Positions 52,516 through 61,746 of a stretch of DNA of 64,000 nucleotides are shown here, piece by piece. Position 1 is the stretch's first letter, and each line of letters opens with the position of its first letter. Position numbers and translations under genes: made by a program. Origin of the DNA: VAXT01 sp963774625. GTDB lineage: Bacteria; Actinomycetota; Thermoleophilia; Gaiellales; Gaiellaceae. The notes below the pieces were generated by a model. That model saw nothing but the letters and a program-made list of their open reading frames with translations, did not search any database and was not told where the DNA came from. The stretch is taken from NCBI GenBank assembly GCA_963774625.1, contig CAVZFQ010000013.1:806001-870000 (forward strand), read 5' to 3'.

Positions 52516-55047
52516 TTACGCCTCGGCGACACGTGCGGGCGCCGTGGCGCCGTCACCCGATGACGGCTCTACCGGTCGCGGCTTTCGCCGCCGCCGCCGC
52601 TTCGAAGGCGACGGGCCGTTGGACGAGGCTCCGTCGGCAGAAGCCTGCCCGCTCGGCGTTGCCGCTCCCTCCGGACCCTTGCCCTTCTTCTTGCGCCTAC
52701 GCCGCCGCCGGCGGCTCGTCTGCGCTTTCGGCGGCGGCAGGTTCTCCGCGAGCGCATAGGCGACGTCGGCCAGCGCCCCCAGCTCCTCTCGAGCGCCCTC
52801 GATCACCCGGTTCGCCTTCGGCGTGTAGCCGTCGGCGGAGGCCAGGAGCGCGGCGCCGACCTCGATCGGAAGCTCGAGCGCCGCCTTGGCGAGCTTCGCC
52901 GCATTTTCCTCGTGACGATGACCGCGTGAGTTCGCCAGCGCGCCGAGGAGCCGCTTCGCTTCCGGGAACTCGGCGCTGACTTTGCGATCCTGCGCCTTCC
53001 GCGTCGCCCGGGCGAGCTTCCACGTCCAGCGGGCGAGGATCTGCTCCGGCGCATCGGCTTTCCCCTCGCCGATCGCGCGGAGCAGGATGCGCGATCCCTG
53101 CACGCGGTCCTTCTCCCAGGGCGGCGCCTGCGTGACGAGGGTGACGAGGTCGTCGAAGTCGGCCCGCTCGACCGTCATCGAGACGCGGTCGGCGAGCGCC
53201 ATCATGCGCAAGCGCCGGTTCGGGTTCTCGGCAGCCGCGGTCGTCAGGAACTGCTCGAGGCAGACCTTGCTGGCCTTCCCCTCCGTCAGCTTCTTGACGA
53301 ACTCGGAACGCTCCTCGAACCGCACCTGGCGGCCGGCGATCGAGGCCCAGTAGCGCTGCTCGTCCTCGTCCAGGTAGCGCGGGTCGATTCGCTGCCACTC
53401 GCGCTGGATGACCGATAGCCGGCGGCGCACGTCCGGTGTGACCGGGACGAGCCACGGCGCCGGCGAAAGCTTGCGGCGCGCGCGACGGTTCGGTCTCCGG
53501 CGTGGCGCCGGAGTAACGCGTGCTCCCTCGCGGTAGAAGTCCGAGCCCAGGAGGCTGTGCAGGGAGATGACCCGCTCGTTGTGCGTCGATCCCTTGTTCA
53601 CGAAGTCGACGACGATGCCGGCCTCTTTCCGCGGGTGCATGCGCATGATCCGGCCGATGCGCTGCTGATAAACGCGGCGGCTTGCGGTCGGAGCGAGGTG
53701 CATGACGACCGTCGCCCGTGGCGAGTTCCAGCCTTCGGCGAGCAGCATCGCGTTGATCAGGACGTTGATCTCACCGCGCTCGTAGGCGGCCAGCGTCTCG
53801 GCCAGGCGCACGGGTGGAGTCCGCCCGCTGACCGCTTCCGCCTTCAGGCCCGCGGCGCGGAACTCCTGCGCCAGGTTGTAGGCGTGATCCACGCCCGCGG
53901 CGTAGACGATCCCCGGCGTGTCGTCGAAGCGATCGCGATAGAGGCTCGCGGCTGCCTGGTTCAAGGCCGTGTGATCGAGCACGGCGGCCAGTGCGCGCTC
54001 CTCGAAGTCTCCGCCGACGATCGGCACCGAGTGGATCGCGGCCGCAGGTGGAACTCGCAGCGAGCGGAGCGGCGCGATCAGCCCACGGCGGGCCGCGTCG
54101 GCCAGCGGCAAGTCGTCCACGGAGGCCGGGAAGACGTCGGAGACCTGCTTGGCGATCAGCTGCTCCGTCGCCGTCATCCCGATGTAGATGGGCTCTGGGA
54201 AGCTCCGGATCGCTCGGCTCGTCTTCTCGCCGAGCGCCGTGTGGGCCTCGTCGGCGATGACGAGCTGGTACGCATCTCGGTTGATGCTGTCCACGTGGCG
54301 TGCGAACCACGCGTAGGTCTGGATGGTCACGAGATCTGGCCTGGGCGGCTTCTTGCCGCGCTCGACGATCGGGGTCAGGCGGTCGCCATAGCCCTCGGCC
54401 GTCAGCTCCCGGATGAACTGGGAGACCAGCAGCCGGCGATGCGTGAGGATGAGGACGCCTTCCGTGCGCGCCGCCTCGACGAAGCCGGCCGCGGCGATCG
54501 TCTTGCCGGATGCGGTGGGATGACGGAACCGGTAGCGGCGAACGGCGCCCGGATCCTCCTCGGGCGGAGGCTCCTCCTCGGCCTCGGGCTCGTCGTCTAC
54601 CTGCACCTCGGCTTCGGGCTCCTCGTCCTCCTCTTCGTCCTCGTACTCTTCGAGACCGTTGCCGTTCCCGTTCGCGGGCTCTTCGCCGCGCTGCACGGCG
54701 GCGATCAGCTCGGTGAGCATCCCCGCCAGCGCGTCGATCTGATGGCGGCGCAGCTCGGTGCCGGACGCGAGCTTCGGCGGCTTCTCGGAGAGCACCCGCT
54801 CGAGGCCGAGCATGAGCGCGAAGCGCACCTTCCACTCCGGGGACGGTGTCTTGCGGCCCTCCTCGATCTCGGCGAGGGCCTCGTCGAGCGCCCGGCGCCG
54901 GGCGGTCTCGGGCGCAAGCGCCTGAGGCGGCTCCTCGCCGTTGTGAATGAAGGGCTCTCCGGCCCATTTCTCGGCGCGCTTGGCTGCGGCGACGAGTTCG
55001 TCGGTCGCCGCGAGCGTTACGGATCGCTGCTCGGTGGTCTCCTGCAT
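52516..55047 (-). CDS. DEAH-box (SF2) helicase with acidic insert and basic C-terminal tail
   Basis: 843 residues from ATG 55047; I reject the longer frame because its first 43 codons read into the promoter gap. An ELRRHQIDAL segment (about 99-107) precedes motif I, RHPTASGKT (about 175-183). Motif II is DEAH (266-269), motif III GMTATE, and motif VI QQRIGRIMRMHPRKEAG. Between the Q-like segment and motif I lies a Glu-rich run (about 131-166), unusual for the family. The C-terminus holds two Arg/Lys runs, likely nucleic-acid contacts. The core resembles type I restriction R/UvrB-like DEXH helicases, yet no nuclease or methylase lies beside it. Function open. Confidence 0.8.
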   Translation of the reverse strand: MQETTEQRSVTLAATDELVAAAKRAEKWAGEPFIHNGEEPPQALAPETARRRALDEALAEIEEGRKTPSPEWKVRFALMLGLERVLSEKPPKLASGTELRRHQIDALAGMLTELIAAVQRGEEPANGNGNGLEEYEDEEEDEEPEAEVQVDDEPEAEEEPPPEEDPGAVRRYRFRHPTASGKTIAAAGFVEAARTEGVLILTHRRLLVSQFIRELTAEGYGDRLTPIVERGKKPPRPDLVTIQTYAWFARHVDSINRDAYQLVIADEAHTALGEKTSRAIRSFPEPIYIGMTATEQLIAKQVSDVFPASVDDLPLADAARRGLIAPLRSLRVPPAAAIHSVPIVGGDFEERALAAVLDHTALNQAAASLYRDRFDDTPGIVYAAGVDHAYNLAQEFRAAGLKAEAVSGRTPPVRLAETLAAYERGEINVLINAMLLAEGWNSPRATVVMHLAPTASRRVYQQRIGRIMRMHPRKEAGIVVDFVNKGSTHNERVISLHSLLGSDFYREGARVTPAPRRRPNRRARRKLSPAPWLVPVTPDVRRRLSVIQREWQRIDPRYLDEDEQRYWASIAGRQVRFEERSEFVKKLTEGKASKVCLEQFLTTAAAENPNRRLRMMALADRVSMTVERADFDDLVTLVTQAPPWEKDRVQGSRILLRAIGEGKADAPEQILARWTWKLARATRKAQDRKVSAEFPEAKRLLGALANSRGHRHEENAAKLAKAALELPIEVGAALLASADGYTPKANRVIEGAREELGALADVAYALAENLPPPKAQTSRRRRRRRKKKGKGPEGAATPSGQASADGASSNGPSPSKRRRRRKPRPVEPSSGDGATAPARVAEA

Positions 55048-55145
55048 GTGTGCGGCGTGCCTCGGCTGCCGCGTTGCCTCCAGAGAAAGGGCGCGCTCAG
55101 AATCCCCTAGGTGAGCGTCGCTCCTAGAAGGATACCGTAACCGCG

Positions 55146-55523
55146 ATGCAACTCGACCATTTCGTGATCGCAATCTCCGACTGGGAGCGGTCGAATGCCT
55201 TCTACAGGGACGTGCTCGGCGCCGAGCTGGTCGAGCAATCGCCCGGCCGCTGGGCCTATCGTTTCGGCCAGCAGCAGCTGAATGTGCACGGCCCCGGCGT
55301 CGAGCCCGGGTCGAACGTCGCCCAGATCCCGGTCCAGCCGGGCAACAGCGACCTCTGCTTCGTCTGGCGGGGGCCGATCGGGGCCGCGGTGGAGCACCTG
55401 GAGGCGCACGGCGTCGCCCTCGAGCTCGGCCCCGTCGGCCGACCTGGTGCCCGGGGCGGCGGGACGAGCGTCTACTTCCGCGACCCCGACGGCTCGCTGC
55501 TCGAGCTCATCTCCTACGTGTAG
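55146..55523 (+). CDS. VOC-family (glyoxalase/bleomycin resistance-like) protein
   Basis: 125 residues with two beta-alpha-beta-beta-beta repeats: MQLDHFVIAISDWERSNAFYRDVLGAELVEQ at the start (shown only as the DHFVIAISDWERS and FYRDVLG blocks) and VYFRDPDGSLLELISY at the end. His, Glu and possibly another His give a metal site. These enzymes include glyoxalases, epimerases and ring-opening dioxygenases; the present reaction is not evident. The gene diverges from the helicase gene. Confidence 0.85.
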   Translation: MQLDHFVIAISDWERSNAFYRDVLGAELVEQSPGRWAYRFGQQQLNVHGPGVEPGSNVAQIPVQPGNSDLCFVWRGPIGAAVEHLEAHGVALELGPVGRPGARGGGTSVYFRDPDGSLLELISYV

Positions 55524-55534
55524 CGCGCCCGCCC

Positions 55535-55849
55535 CTACTTCTTCACCACCAGCCGGTCGTCCTCGGCGGAGAGGATCTCCAGCTCACGTCTTCCCTCCGG
55601 CGCCTGGTCGCTGTCGAGCACGAGCTTCTGCCCCGCCAGCTCCCAGGTCCCGGTCCGCTTCTCGGGGGCGTCCGTCGGCCCCGGCGCGGACTCGACGAAC
55701 TTCCCGTCGGGGAGCAGCTCGAAACGCATCCGGCCCCGCGAAGGCGGGAACTCGCGCTCCGCGGGGCGGAAGACCATCTCGTGCTCCGTGTCCTCCTCGT
55801 GGGAGTGCACCCAGCGGCGGCCGAGCGCGTGCGCCGGGAGCTCCGTCAC
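55535..55849 (-). CDS. Small beta-rich protein coupled to the M43 protease gene
   Basis: 104 residues. The GTG start overlaps the stop of the M43 protease gene by four bases (GTGA), so the pair is co-translated. The C-terminal 70 residues show alternating strands with RFELLPDGKFVES, RTGTWELAGQKLVLD and ILSAEDDRLVVKK, a lipocalin-like or META-like short barrel. No signal peptide is present. It may bind or restrain the protease, by analogy with the M4-inhibitor pair at 62 kb; this is inference. Confidence 0.55.
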   Translation of the reverse strand: MTELPAHALGRRWVHSHEEDTEHEMVFRPAEREFPPSRGRMRFELLPDGKFVESAPGPTDAPEKRTGTWELAGQKLVLDSDQAPEGRRELEILSAEDDRLVVKK

Positions 55850-56751
55850 TTGCCGACCTTCTTGCGCGGCCCCGACAGCGTCGCGTTCATGCGCAGCACC
55901 TGGGCCGGCGTGAACATGAACATCGCGTTGTCGTCGACGTAGTCCATGTAGTTCATGAACATGTCTCCGTTGGGGCCGTTGTTGCACGAGACGTGTGGGA
56001 ACGTTGGCTTCCCCGTGTTCGGGAGCTGCTGGTTCGGCGTATCGGTGACGAAGTCGGTCCCGCCACAGTCGTTGCGATCGCCCCAGATGTGGCGCAGGTT
56101 CAGCCAATGGCCGACCTCGTGCGTTGCCGTGCGCCCGAGGTTGAAGGGTGGCCTGGCGGCGCCGCTCGTGCCAAGAGCGGTGTAGAGGATGACGACGCCG
56201 TCCGTCGCCGGCGGCCCGCCCGGGAACTGCGCGTACCCGAGGAGCCCGTCGGCGAGGTTGCAGACCCAGATGTTCAGGTAGCGGTCGGAGGGCCAGGCGT
56301 CGGCGCCGCCCTGCGCCTTCTTCTTCACGGCATTGCCGGAGCCGAACGAGTCACGTGTCGTCGCCGTGCGCGTGATCCCCGTGGTCGCCTTCCCCGAGGG
56401 ATCCTTCTTCGCCAGCTGGAACTTGAGGTTCGCATCGCCGACGAGGCCCTTCCAGACGGGCGGCACCTTGCTCTTGTCCGGGTTCGTCGCCCGGAAGTCC
56501 TTGTTGAGGACGGCGATCTGGCTCTTGACCTGGGCGTCCGAGATGTTCTCCGCCGGGAGCTTGTAGACGACGTGCACGACGACGTCGATCGTGAGCAGCT
56601 TCCGCAGGGCGCGCAGCGCCTGTCCGGTGCCGATGCTGCGGCGGATGCCCTGCTCGATCTTGTCCTGGTTACGCCGGTAGCTCGGCAATGCCTCCGCCAG
56701 CTGCGCGTCGACGACCATCGTGGCGCACTGACGGCGTTTGGGTGGTGCCAT
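55846..56751 (-). CDS. M43 (pappalysin-like) zinc metalloprotease without signal peptide
   Basis: 301 residues from ATG 56751, chosen because GGGAGGAG lies nine bases upstream; ATG 56790 lacks a site. The zinc motif His211-Glu212-x-x-His215-x5-His221 lies in THEVGHWLNLRHIWGD, with the Met-turn in MNYMDYVDD, both diagnostic of pappalysins. The N-terminus (APPKRRQCATMVVDAQ) is charged and lacks any export signal, although most M43 enzymes are secreted. It starts a two-gene unit with the small barrel protein and diverges from the UDG-like gene. Confidence 0.87.
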   Translation of the reverse strand: MAPPKRRQCATMVVDAQLAEALPSYRRNQDKIEQGIRRSIGTGQALRALRKLLTIDVVVHVVYKLPAENISDAQVKSQIAVLNKDFRATNPDKSKVPPVWKGLVGDANLKFQLAKKDPSGKATTGITRTATTRDSFGSGNAVKKKAQGGADAWPSDRYLNIWVCNLADGLLGYAQFPGGPPATDGVVILYTALGTSGAARPPFNLGRTATHEVGHWLNLRHIWGDRNDCGGTDFVTDTPNQQLPNTGKPTFPHVSCNNGPNGDMFMNYMDYVDDNAMFMFTPAQVLRMNATLSGPRKKVGK

Positions 56752-56974
56752 GTCGAAACTCTCCTCCCTCATTGGATGGGTCTCCAACACCCTGGGTGCG
56801 GTCGGATCCTGCTCGACACGCGCTCAGCCGCAGTGTGGAGTGCGGAGCGATACGACGTGCCCATCAAAGCCCGTTTCTCCAGCCTGGTCAAGTTGAGCTT
56901 GACACCGGTTCGAGCGCAGTCGAACATTCCGGCCGAACGCTCTGCGGCGTTTCGTCCATTCGGAAGGAGGGGCG

Positions 56975-57773
56975 ATGGCCCGCAGGTTCGATCCCGGATA
57001 CGGAGAGCAGCCTTACCGGAAGCTGGTCGAGGACGAGCCGGGCAAGACCGCCTACCCGATCACGGACTTCCGGGTCGAATGGGGGCCCGTCTTCCACCGC
57101 GGGCGGCTCGACGGCAGCGCCCGCGTGCTGGTCATCGGCCAGGACCCGGCGCAGCACGAGACGATCGCGCGCCGCAACCTGATCGGAGAGGCGGGCCGGC
57201 GCCTGCAGGGCTTCCTCACGAAGCTCGGCGTCGAGCGCAGCTACGTGATGGTCAACACCTACCTGTACTGCCTGCTCGGCAAGAAGGGGAACCAGCACCG
57301 CAACAACAAGAAGATCGCCGCCTACCGGAACAAGTGGTTCGAGGCGATCTTCGACTCCAGCGACATCGAGGCCGTCATCGCTCTCGGCTCGCTGGCCGAG
57401 AGCTCGTGGGAAACGTTCAAGGCCACCCCGGCGGGCCAGAGCGCGAACGCCGAGTTCGTCCGCATCACGCACCCCACGCAGCCGGAATCGAGCGGCGGGC
57501 CGCACGCGGCCGCGATCAAGGCCCTGCTCCAGAACTGGAACACGGGGCTCCAGAAGCTGCACCCGCTCCAGAATCCCGACAAGCAGGGGCCGCTGCGCCT
57601 CTTCGGCGACAAGTTCGGGCCGGGCGACAAGTCCCCGATTCCCAGTCGAGGACCTGCCGGCCGGGAGCCCGGAGTGGATGGCCATCGAGGACAACTGGGC
57701 CGACCGGACGGGCACGGGGCAGAAGAAGCGCCGCACGATCACGGTCACCGTCCCGAAGGAGTACCTGTCCTGA
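56975..57773 (+). CDS. Uracil-DNA glycosylase-superfamily protein, frameshifted near 57644
   Basis: ATG follows AAGGAGGGGC. The protein has motif A VLVIGQDPAQHETIA, the aromatic region SYVMVNTYLYCLLG and motif B FVRITHPTQPE, the superfamily signature, with an Asp in the position used by active UDGs. The frame drifts after DKSPIP; the neighbouring frame continues VEDLPAGSPEWMAIEDNW to TGA at 57771. Removing one base near 57644 gives about 265 residues. A 3' extension beyond the core is Lys/Arg-rich. The substrate may be uracil or another modified base. It overlaps the next gene by four bases. Confidence 0.78.
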
Positions 57774-59149
57774 CCGACTCCTTCGAGGACCGGTACACCG
57801 AGGGCATCCTCGACGAGGTACCTCCCGACTCGGAACGGCGATCCGCTCTAGCCGAGCCGACCGCTGCGCCCGCGGAGCCGTTCGCGCTCCGCGGCTGCGT
57901 GCTCACTCCGAAGAAGAAGCTCGACGACGGCTACGTGGTCGTCAACGGCGCGACGATCGCGTCGGTCGACACGAAGAAGCCCGCCGGGATCAAGATCATC
58001 GAGACGGACGGGGTCGTCCTGCCCGGGTTGATCGACCTGCACGGCCACCCGGAGTACAACGTGTTCTCGGCCTGGGAGCCGCCGAAGCTCTACGCGAACC
58101 GGTACCGCTGGCGCGACAGCAAGGAGTACCAGGTCGTCGTCCGGGAGCCGTGGAAGAAGCTGGTCGAAGAGCCGTCGCTGCTCCGGGATCTCACCCGCTA
58201 CGCCGAGGCGCGCGCACTCGTCGGCGGCGCCACCGCGATCCAGGGCGCGAGCGGAAAATACCCCGGCAAGGAGGAGGCGCTCGTCCGCAACGTCGACCTC
58301 CGCATCTTCGGCGAGCACAAGGCGCGATCGATGATCGACCTCAGCCGCACGACTCCCGAGGACGCGGCCAAGATGCGGGCCAAGATCGACGCCGGCGAGG
58401 TGACCGCGCTGTACGTGCACCTCGCCGAAGGGCTCGACGACCGCTCCCGCAAGGAGTTCACCGAGCTCAAGGAGGCGAAGCTCCTCACACCCGCCACCGT
58501 GATCATCCACGGCACCGCGCTGACCGAGGCACAGCTCGGCGACGTCAAGGACGCCGGCGCGAAACTCGTCTGGTCTCCGCAGAGCAATCTGAGGCTCTAC
58601 GGAGAGACGACCGCCGCCGCCCGCGCCCTCGAAATGGGCATCACGGTCGGGCTGGGCGCCGACTGGCTCCCGAGCGGAAGCCAGAGCCTGCTCGCCGAGC
58701 TCTCAGTAGCCCGTCGAGAGCTCGAGCGGCAGAAGGTCGACCTCTCACCCGCGCAGCTGAACAAGAAGCTGCTGGAAGCGGTGACGACAGACGCTGCGAA
58801 GGTCGCGGGGCTCGACGGGAAGCTGGGCGAGATCGCCAAGGACCGCGTGGCAGACCTCGTCGTCCTCGAGCGTCACCTGGACGACCCGTGGGAGAACGTC
58901 CTCACTGCGGCGCCTGCCTGGGTGCAGCTCGTGACGATCGGCGGTGACCTGGCCTATGGTCGAACCGACTGGATGAACGAGCTGCTCGCGGACACATCAG
59001 AGCTCGAACCGCTCGTCGCCTGGGGGAACCGAATGCTCCTCGATACGAGCTATGCCGCTGCGGGTGCCGATGTCCCGCCGCCGAGGCTCAAGGAAATCCG
59101 CGAACGGCTGCTGGCCCGCTACCCACAGACCGGGCCGATCTTCGCCTGA
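57770..59149 (+). CDS. Amidohydrolase (cytosine deaminase/imidazolonepropionase-like)
   Basis: About 459 residues. The metal motif GLIDLHGHPEYN holds the HxH pair. Later sites are LYVHLAEG, VIIHGTAL and GLGADWLPSGS, giving the His, His and Asp of a mononuclear or binuclear amidohydrolase. The start is unusual: CTG at 57770 overlaps the UDG stop as CTGA and is served by AAGGAG eight bases upstream. The reading frame is open through the UDG frame too, so a fusion cannot be fully excluded. The substrate is unknown; damaged or free bases are a thought given the neighbour. Confidence 0.75.
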   Translation: MTDSFEDRYTEGILDEVPPDSERRSALAEPTAAPAEPFALRGCVLTPKKKLDDGYVVVNGATIASVDTKKPAGIKIIETDGVVLPGLIDLHGHPEYNVFSAWEPPKLYANRYRWRDSKEYQVVVREPWKKLVEEPSLLRDLTRYAEARALVGGATAIQGASGKYPGKEEALVRNVDLRIFGEHKARSMIDLSRTTPEDAAKMRAKIDAGEVTALYVHLAEGLDDRSRKEFTELKEAKLLTPATVIIHGTALTEAQLGDVKDAGAKLVWSPQSNLRLYGETTAAARALEMGITVGLGADWLPSGSQSLLAELSVARRELERQKVDLSPAQLNKKLLEAVTTDAAKVAGLDGKLGEIAKDRVADLVVLERHLDDPWENVLTAAPAWVQLVTIGGDLAYGRTDWMNELLADTSELEPLVAWGNRMLLDTSYAAAGADVPPPRLKEIRERLLARYPQTGPIFA

Positions 59150-59160
59150 GGGAGGGCCCG

Positions 59161-60561
59161 ATGCCGCCGAAGAAAAAGTCGCCGAAGAAAAAGTCCGCAC
59201 GCGCGCCGCGCACGACCTTCATCCAAACGGCTCCAGACCCGAGCGAGGCCAACCTGAAGAAGATCGACCACATCGTCGTCCTCATGCTGGAGAACCGCTC
59301 CTTCGACCACATGCTCGGCTACCTGAAGCTCGAAGGCGGGCTTGCGGTCGACGGGCTCGAGGCCGGGATGTCGAACTCGCACGCGCACGGGACGTTCAAG
59401 GTTCACCACCTGCCGTCCACGAAGCTCCGGAAGTCGCAGGATCCCGGCCACTCCGGCAAGGACGTCGTCGAGCAGCTCTCGAACGGCAACGGCGGCTTCG
59501 TCTCGAACTTCGCGAAGAAGATCGGCGAAACGCCCGGAGTCGTCATGGGCTACTACAACGACGACGACCTACCGGTGTACGACTACCTGGCGCGCGAGTA
59601 CGCGGTCTGCGACCGGTGGTTCTGCTCCGTGCCCGGTGCGACCTGGCCCAATCGGCTCTACGCGGCCGCCGGCCGAGGAGCCGGCAGCAAGGACAACAAC
59701 CGGAAGCCGATCTACGACGTGCCCTCCTTCCCGCGCCAGCTCGACGCGTCCAAGAAGTCATGGTTCTGGTACGCCCACGAGCACGTCGGCACGCTTCGGC
59801 TCATCGATTCGAAGTATCGCCTCGGGCATCTCAACCGGTTCCGCTACTTCGACAAGCGGACGCTCGCCGTCGGCAAGAGCTTCATCGAGCACGCCACCAG
59901 GGGCGAGCTGGCCGCGGTCTCCTGGATCGACCCGAACTTCGTCGACTTCGACCTGCTCGGGCCGGGCGGGTCGAACGACGACCATCCGCCCTCGGACCTC
60001 AAGGCCGGACAGGATCTGGTCCTGAAGCTCTTCAACGCGGTCGCCGGCGGCCCGAAGTGGAAGAAGACGCTTCTGGTCATCACCTACGACGAGCACGGCG
60101 GCTTCTTCGATCACGTGCCGCCGCCCGCTGCGCCTGACGACCGGCCGGCTTTTCGGAGCTATGGGCCGCGCGTGCCGGCGATCGTCGTCTCCCCGTGGAT
60201 CAAGAAGGGCACGGTGTCGAGCACGGTGTTCGACCACGCGTCGATCATCAAGACGATCCTGCTCCGGTTCTGCAAGCGCGCCGACGGACGGATTCCGGAC
60301 ATGGGGGCGCGCGTCACCGGCGCGAACCATCTGGGCGAGCTCCTCACGCTGGGCCAGCCGCGCCCCGCGCCGCCGAAAGCCGCCGTGCGGCCGTTGATCG
60401 AGGCGACTGCCACCTGGCGGGCGAACGTTGCGCGCGAGCGGATGGAAGGGCTCGCCGAAGGCGTCGCGCCGGAGCCGCCGGAGCTCAACGAGCTGCAGGA
60501 GGGCTACCTGAAGGCCCAGGCGACGCTGCGCGCCCAGGGTCTCCCGGAGGGACAGCCTTAG
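59161..60561 (+). CDS. Phosphoesterase/phospholipase C-family protein without signal peptide
   Basis: 466 residues of the non-specific phospholipase C/acid phosphatase family. The first metal/nucleophile segment is HIVVLMLENRSFDHMLGYL, and others are DRWFCSVPGATWPNRLY, and ITYDEHGGFFDHVPPP near the end. These enzymes hydrolyse phosphodiesters in lipids, usually outside the cell. Here the N-terminus is a Lys/Pro run (PPKKKSPKKKS) with no Tat or Sec signal, which is odd for the family. A GGGAGGG site precedes the ATG. It follows the amidohydrolase by 11 bp, so the genes are probably co-transcribed. Confidence 0.85.
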   Translation: MPPKKKSPKKKSARAPRTTFIQTAPDPSEANLKKIDHIVVLMLENRSFDHMLGYLKLEGGLAVDGLEAGMSNSHAHGTFKVHHLPSTKLRKSQDPGHSGKDVVEQLSNGNGGFVSNFAKKIGETPGVVMGYYNDDDLPVYDYLAREYAVCDRWFCSVPGATWPNRLYAAAGRGAGSKDNNRKPIYDVPSFPRQLDASKKSWFWYAHEHVGTLRLIDSKYRLGHLNRFRYFDKRTLAVGKSFIEHATRGELAAVSWIDPNFVDFDLLGPGGSNDDHPPSDLKAGQDLVLKLFNAVAGGPKWKKTLLVITYDEHGGFFDHVPPPAAPDDRPAFRSYGPRVPAIVVSPWIKKGTVSSTVFDHASIIKTILLRFCKRADGRIPDMGARVTGANHLGELLTLGQPRPAPPKAAVRPLIEATATWRANVARERMEGLAEGVAPEPPELNELQEGYLKAQATLRAQGLPEGQP

Positions 60562-60639
60562 CCCGCGCGCTCTTGCACAGATTCGGCGCGCGCCCTACCC
60601 TTTGGAAGTAAGTGCGGCCCAGCCAAAGAGGGAGACCCT

Positions 60640-61746
60640 TTGGCAAACGAATCGACTCTGTCAGCGCCGATCCAGGCAATCCGAAGGCTGGTCGGCAGAC
60701 GGGCTGAGGCCGCGCCGCCGGTTGCCGTCTCCTTTCCGGAGCTCGTCTGGGCGCATTTCATTCGTCAGCGTGAGGTCCACGACACCGGGAACCTGAACGG
60801 CGCGGCGGACGAGGAGTACCGCAGCCGGCTCGCGGCCTTCGAGGCCTCGCAGGGCCAACTGGTCAACGCCTACTGGTGCGTGTGCGAGGCCTCTGCTGTG
60901 GCGCTGACTGCCAAGCCGCGCAAGACTGGCTTCGGCCGCGTGTTCCGGCAACCGCCCGAGATCCGGTTCCACTCGGCGACCGACTGGGTCACGCGGGACT
61001 CGCCGGAGATCGCGAACGTCCTACACTCGTGCGAGACGCTTGCCGTGCGCGCGTCCGAGATCCTCCGCGGCCCGACCGAGCGCATCGCGATGCAGTGGAT
61101 CCTCGCGACGGCCGGGCACATGCTCGGCTTCGCCGATCAGAGCGAGGGCAAGCGCACTCGCTCGGAGACCGCGCGCCTCGTGAGGAGAAAGCGCAACGAG
61201 CTCGAGAAGATCGAGGCCTATTACCACCGCGCGGGAGAGAAGGTCGGCCGGCTCGTGTACTTCACCGGGATGCTGCTCGGGGTCGCTCTAGTGGCAGCTA
61301 CGGCCCTCGCTGCGGGGATCCTCGGGCAGTTCTTTACGCAGGTCGACCTCATGGACGAAACGACTCAGAACCTGATGGTGTCGTACTCGATGGGCGCCGT
61401 CGGCGCCCTGATGAGCGTGATGACCAGGATGTCCTCGAGCAAGGTAGGCGTTTTCAACGTCGATTTCGAGGTCGGCCGCGGGCCGCTTCGCAGCCTCGGC
61501 GCGTTCCGGCCCTTCATCGGAGCGACCTCCGCGCTCGTCATCTTCTTCGCGATGAAGGCCGATCTTTTCCAGATCCTTCCAGCTCAGCAGCAAGAGTCCA
61601 TCTACCTGTTCGCAGTCGTCGGGTTCATCGCCGGCTTCAGCGAGCGCTGGGTCAACGTAATCTTCGGCCGCGCTCAGCGCGTGCTCGGCACCGTGGAAGA
61701 GCCGAAGCCGAAGCCGCCAAACGAGGAAGGGAGCCCCCGTGTGTAG
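60640..61746 (+). CDS. Membrane protein of unknown function
   Basis: 368 residues from TTG 60640, behind AGGGAG. The first 200 residues are soluble and helical. Two hydrophobic spans follow at about 208-235 and another near 245-265, then a pair at about 285-305 and 315-335, ending with a proline-rich tail. The segment LMVSYSMGAVGALMSVMTRMSS is a small-residue membrane helix of interest. I recognise no family. Its stop overlaps the M4 protease start by eight bases, so it may help place or use that protease. Confidence 0.65.
   Translation: MANESTLSAPIQAIRRLVGRRAEAAPPVAVSFPELVWAHFIRQREVHDTGNLNGAADEEYRSRLAAFEASQGQLVNAYWCVCEASAVALTAKPRKTGFGRVFRQPPEIRFHSATDWVTRDSPEIANVLHSCETLAVRASEILRGPTERIAMQWILATAGHMLGFADQSEGKRTRSETARLVRRKRNELEKIEAYYHRAGEKVGRLVYFTGMLLGVALVAATALAAGILGQFFTQVDLMDETTQNLMVSYSMGAVGALMSVMTRMSSSKVGVFNVDFEVGRGPLRSLGAFRPFIGATSALVIFFAMKADLFQILPAQQQESIYLFAVVGFIAGFSERWVNVIFGRAQRVLGTVEEPKPKPPNEEGSPRV

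Noticed and set aside
55048..55173. Longer N-terminus for the helicase, starting at 55173
   Set aside because: The additional 42 codons have unusual composition and fill the promoter gap to the divergent VOC gene; ATG 55047 is better placed.
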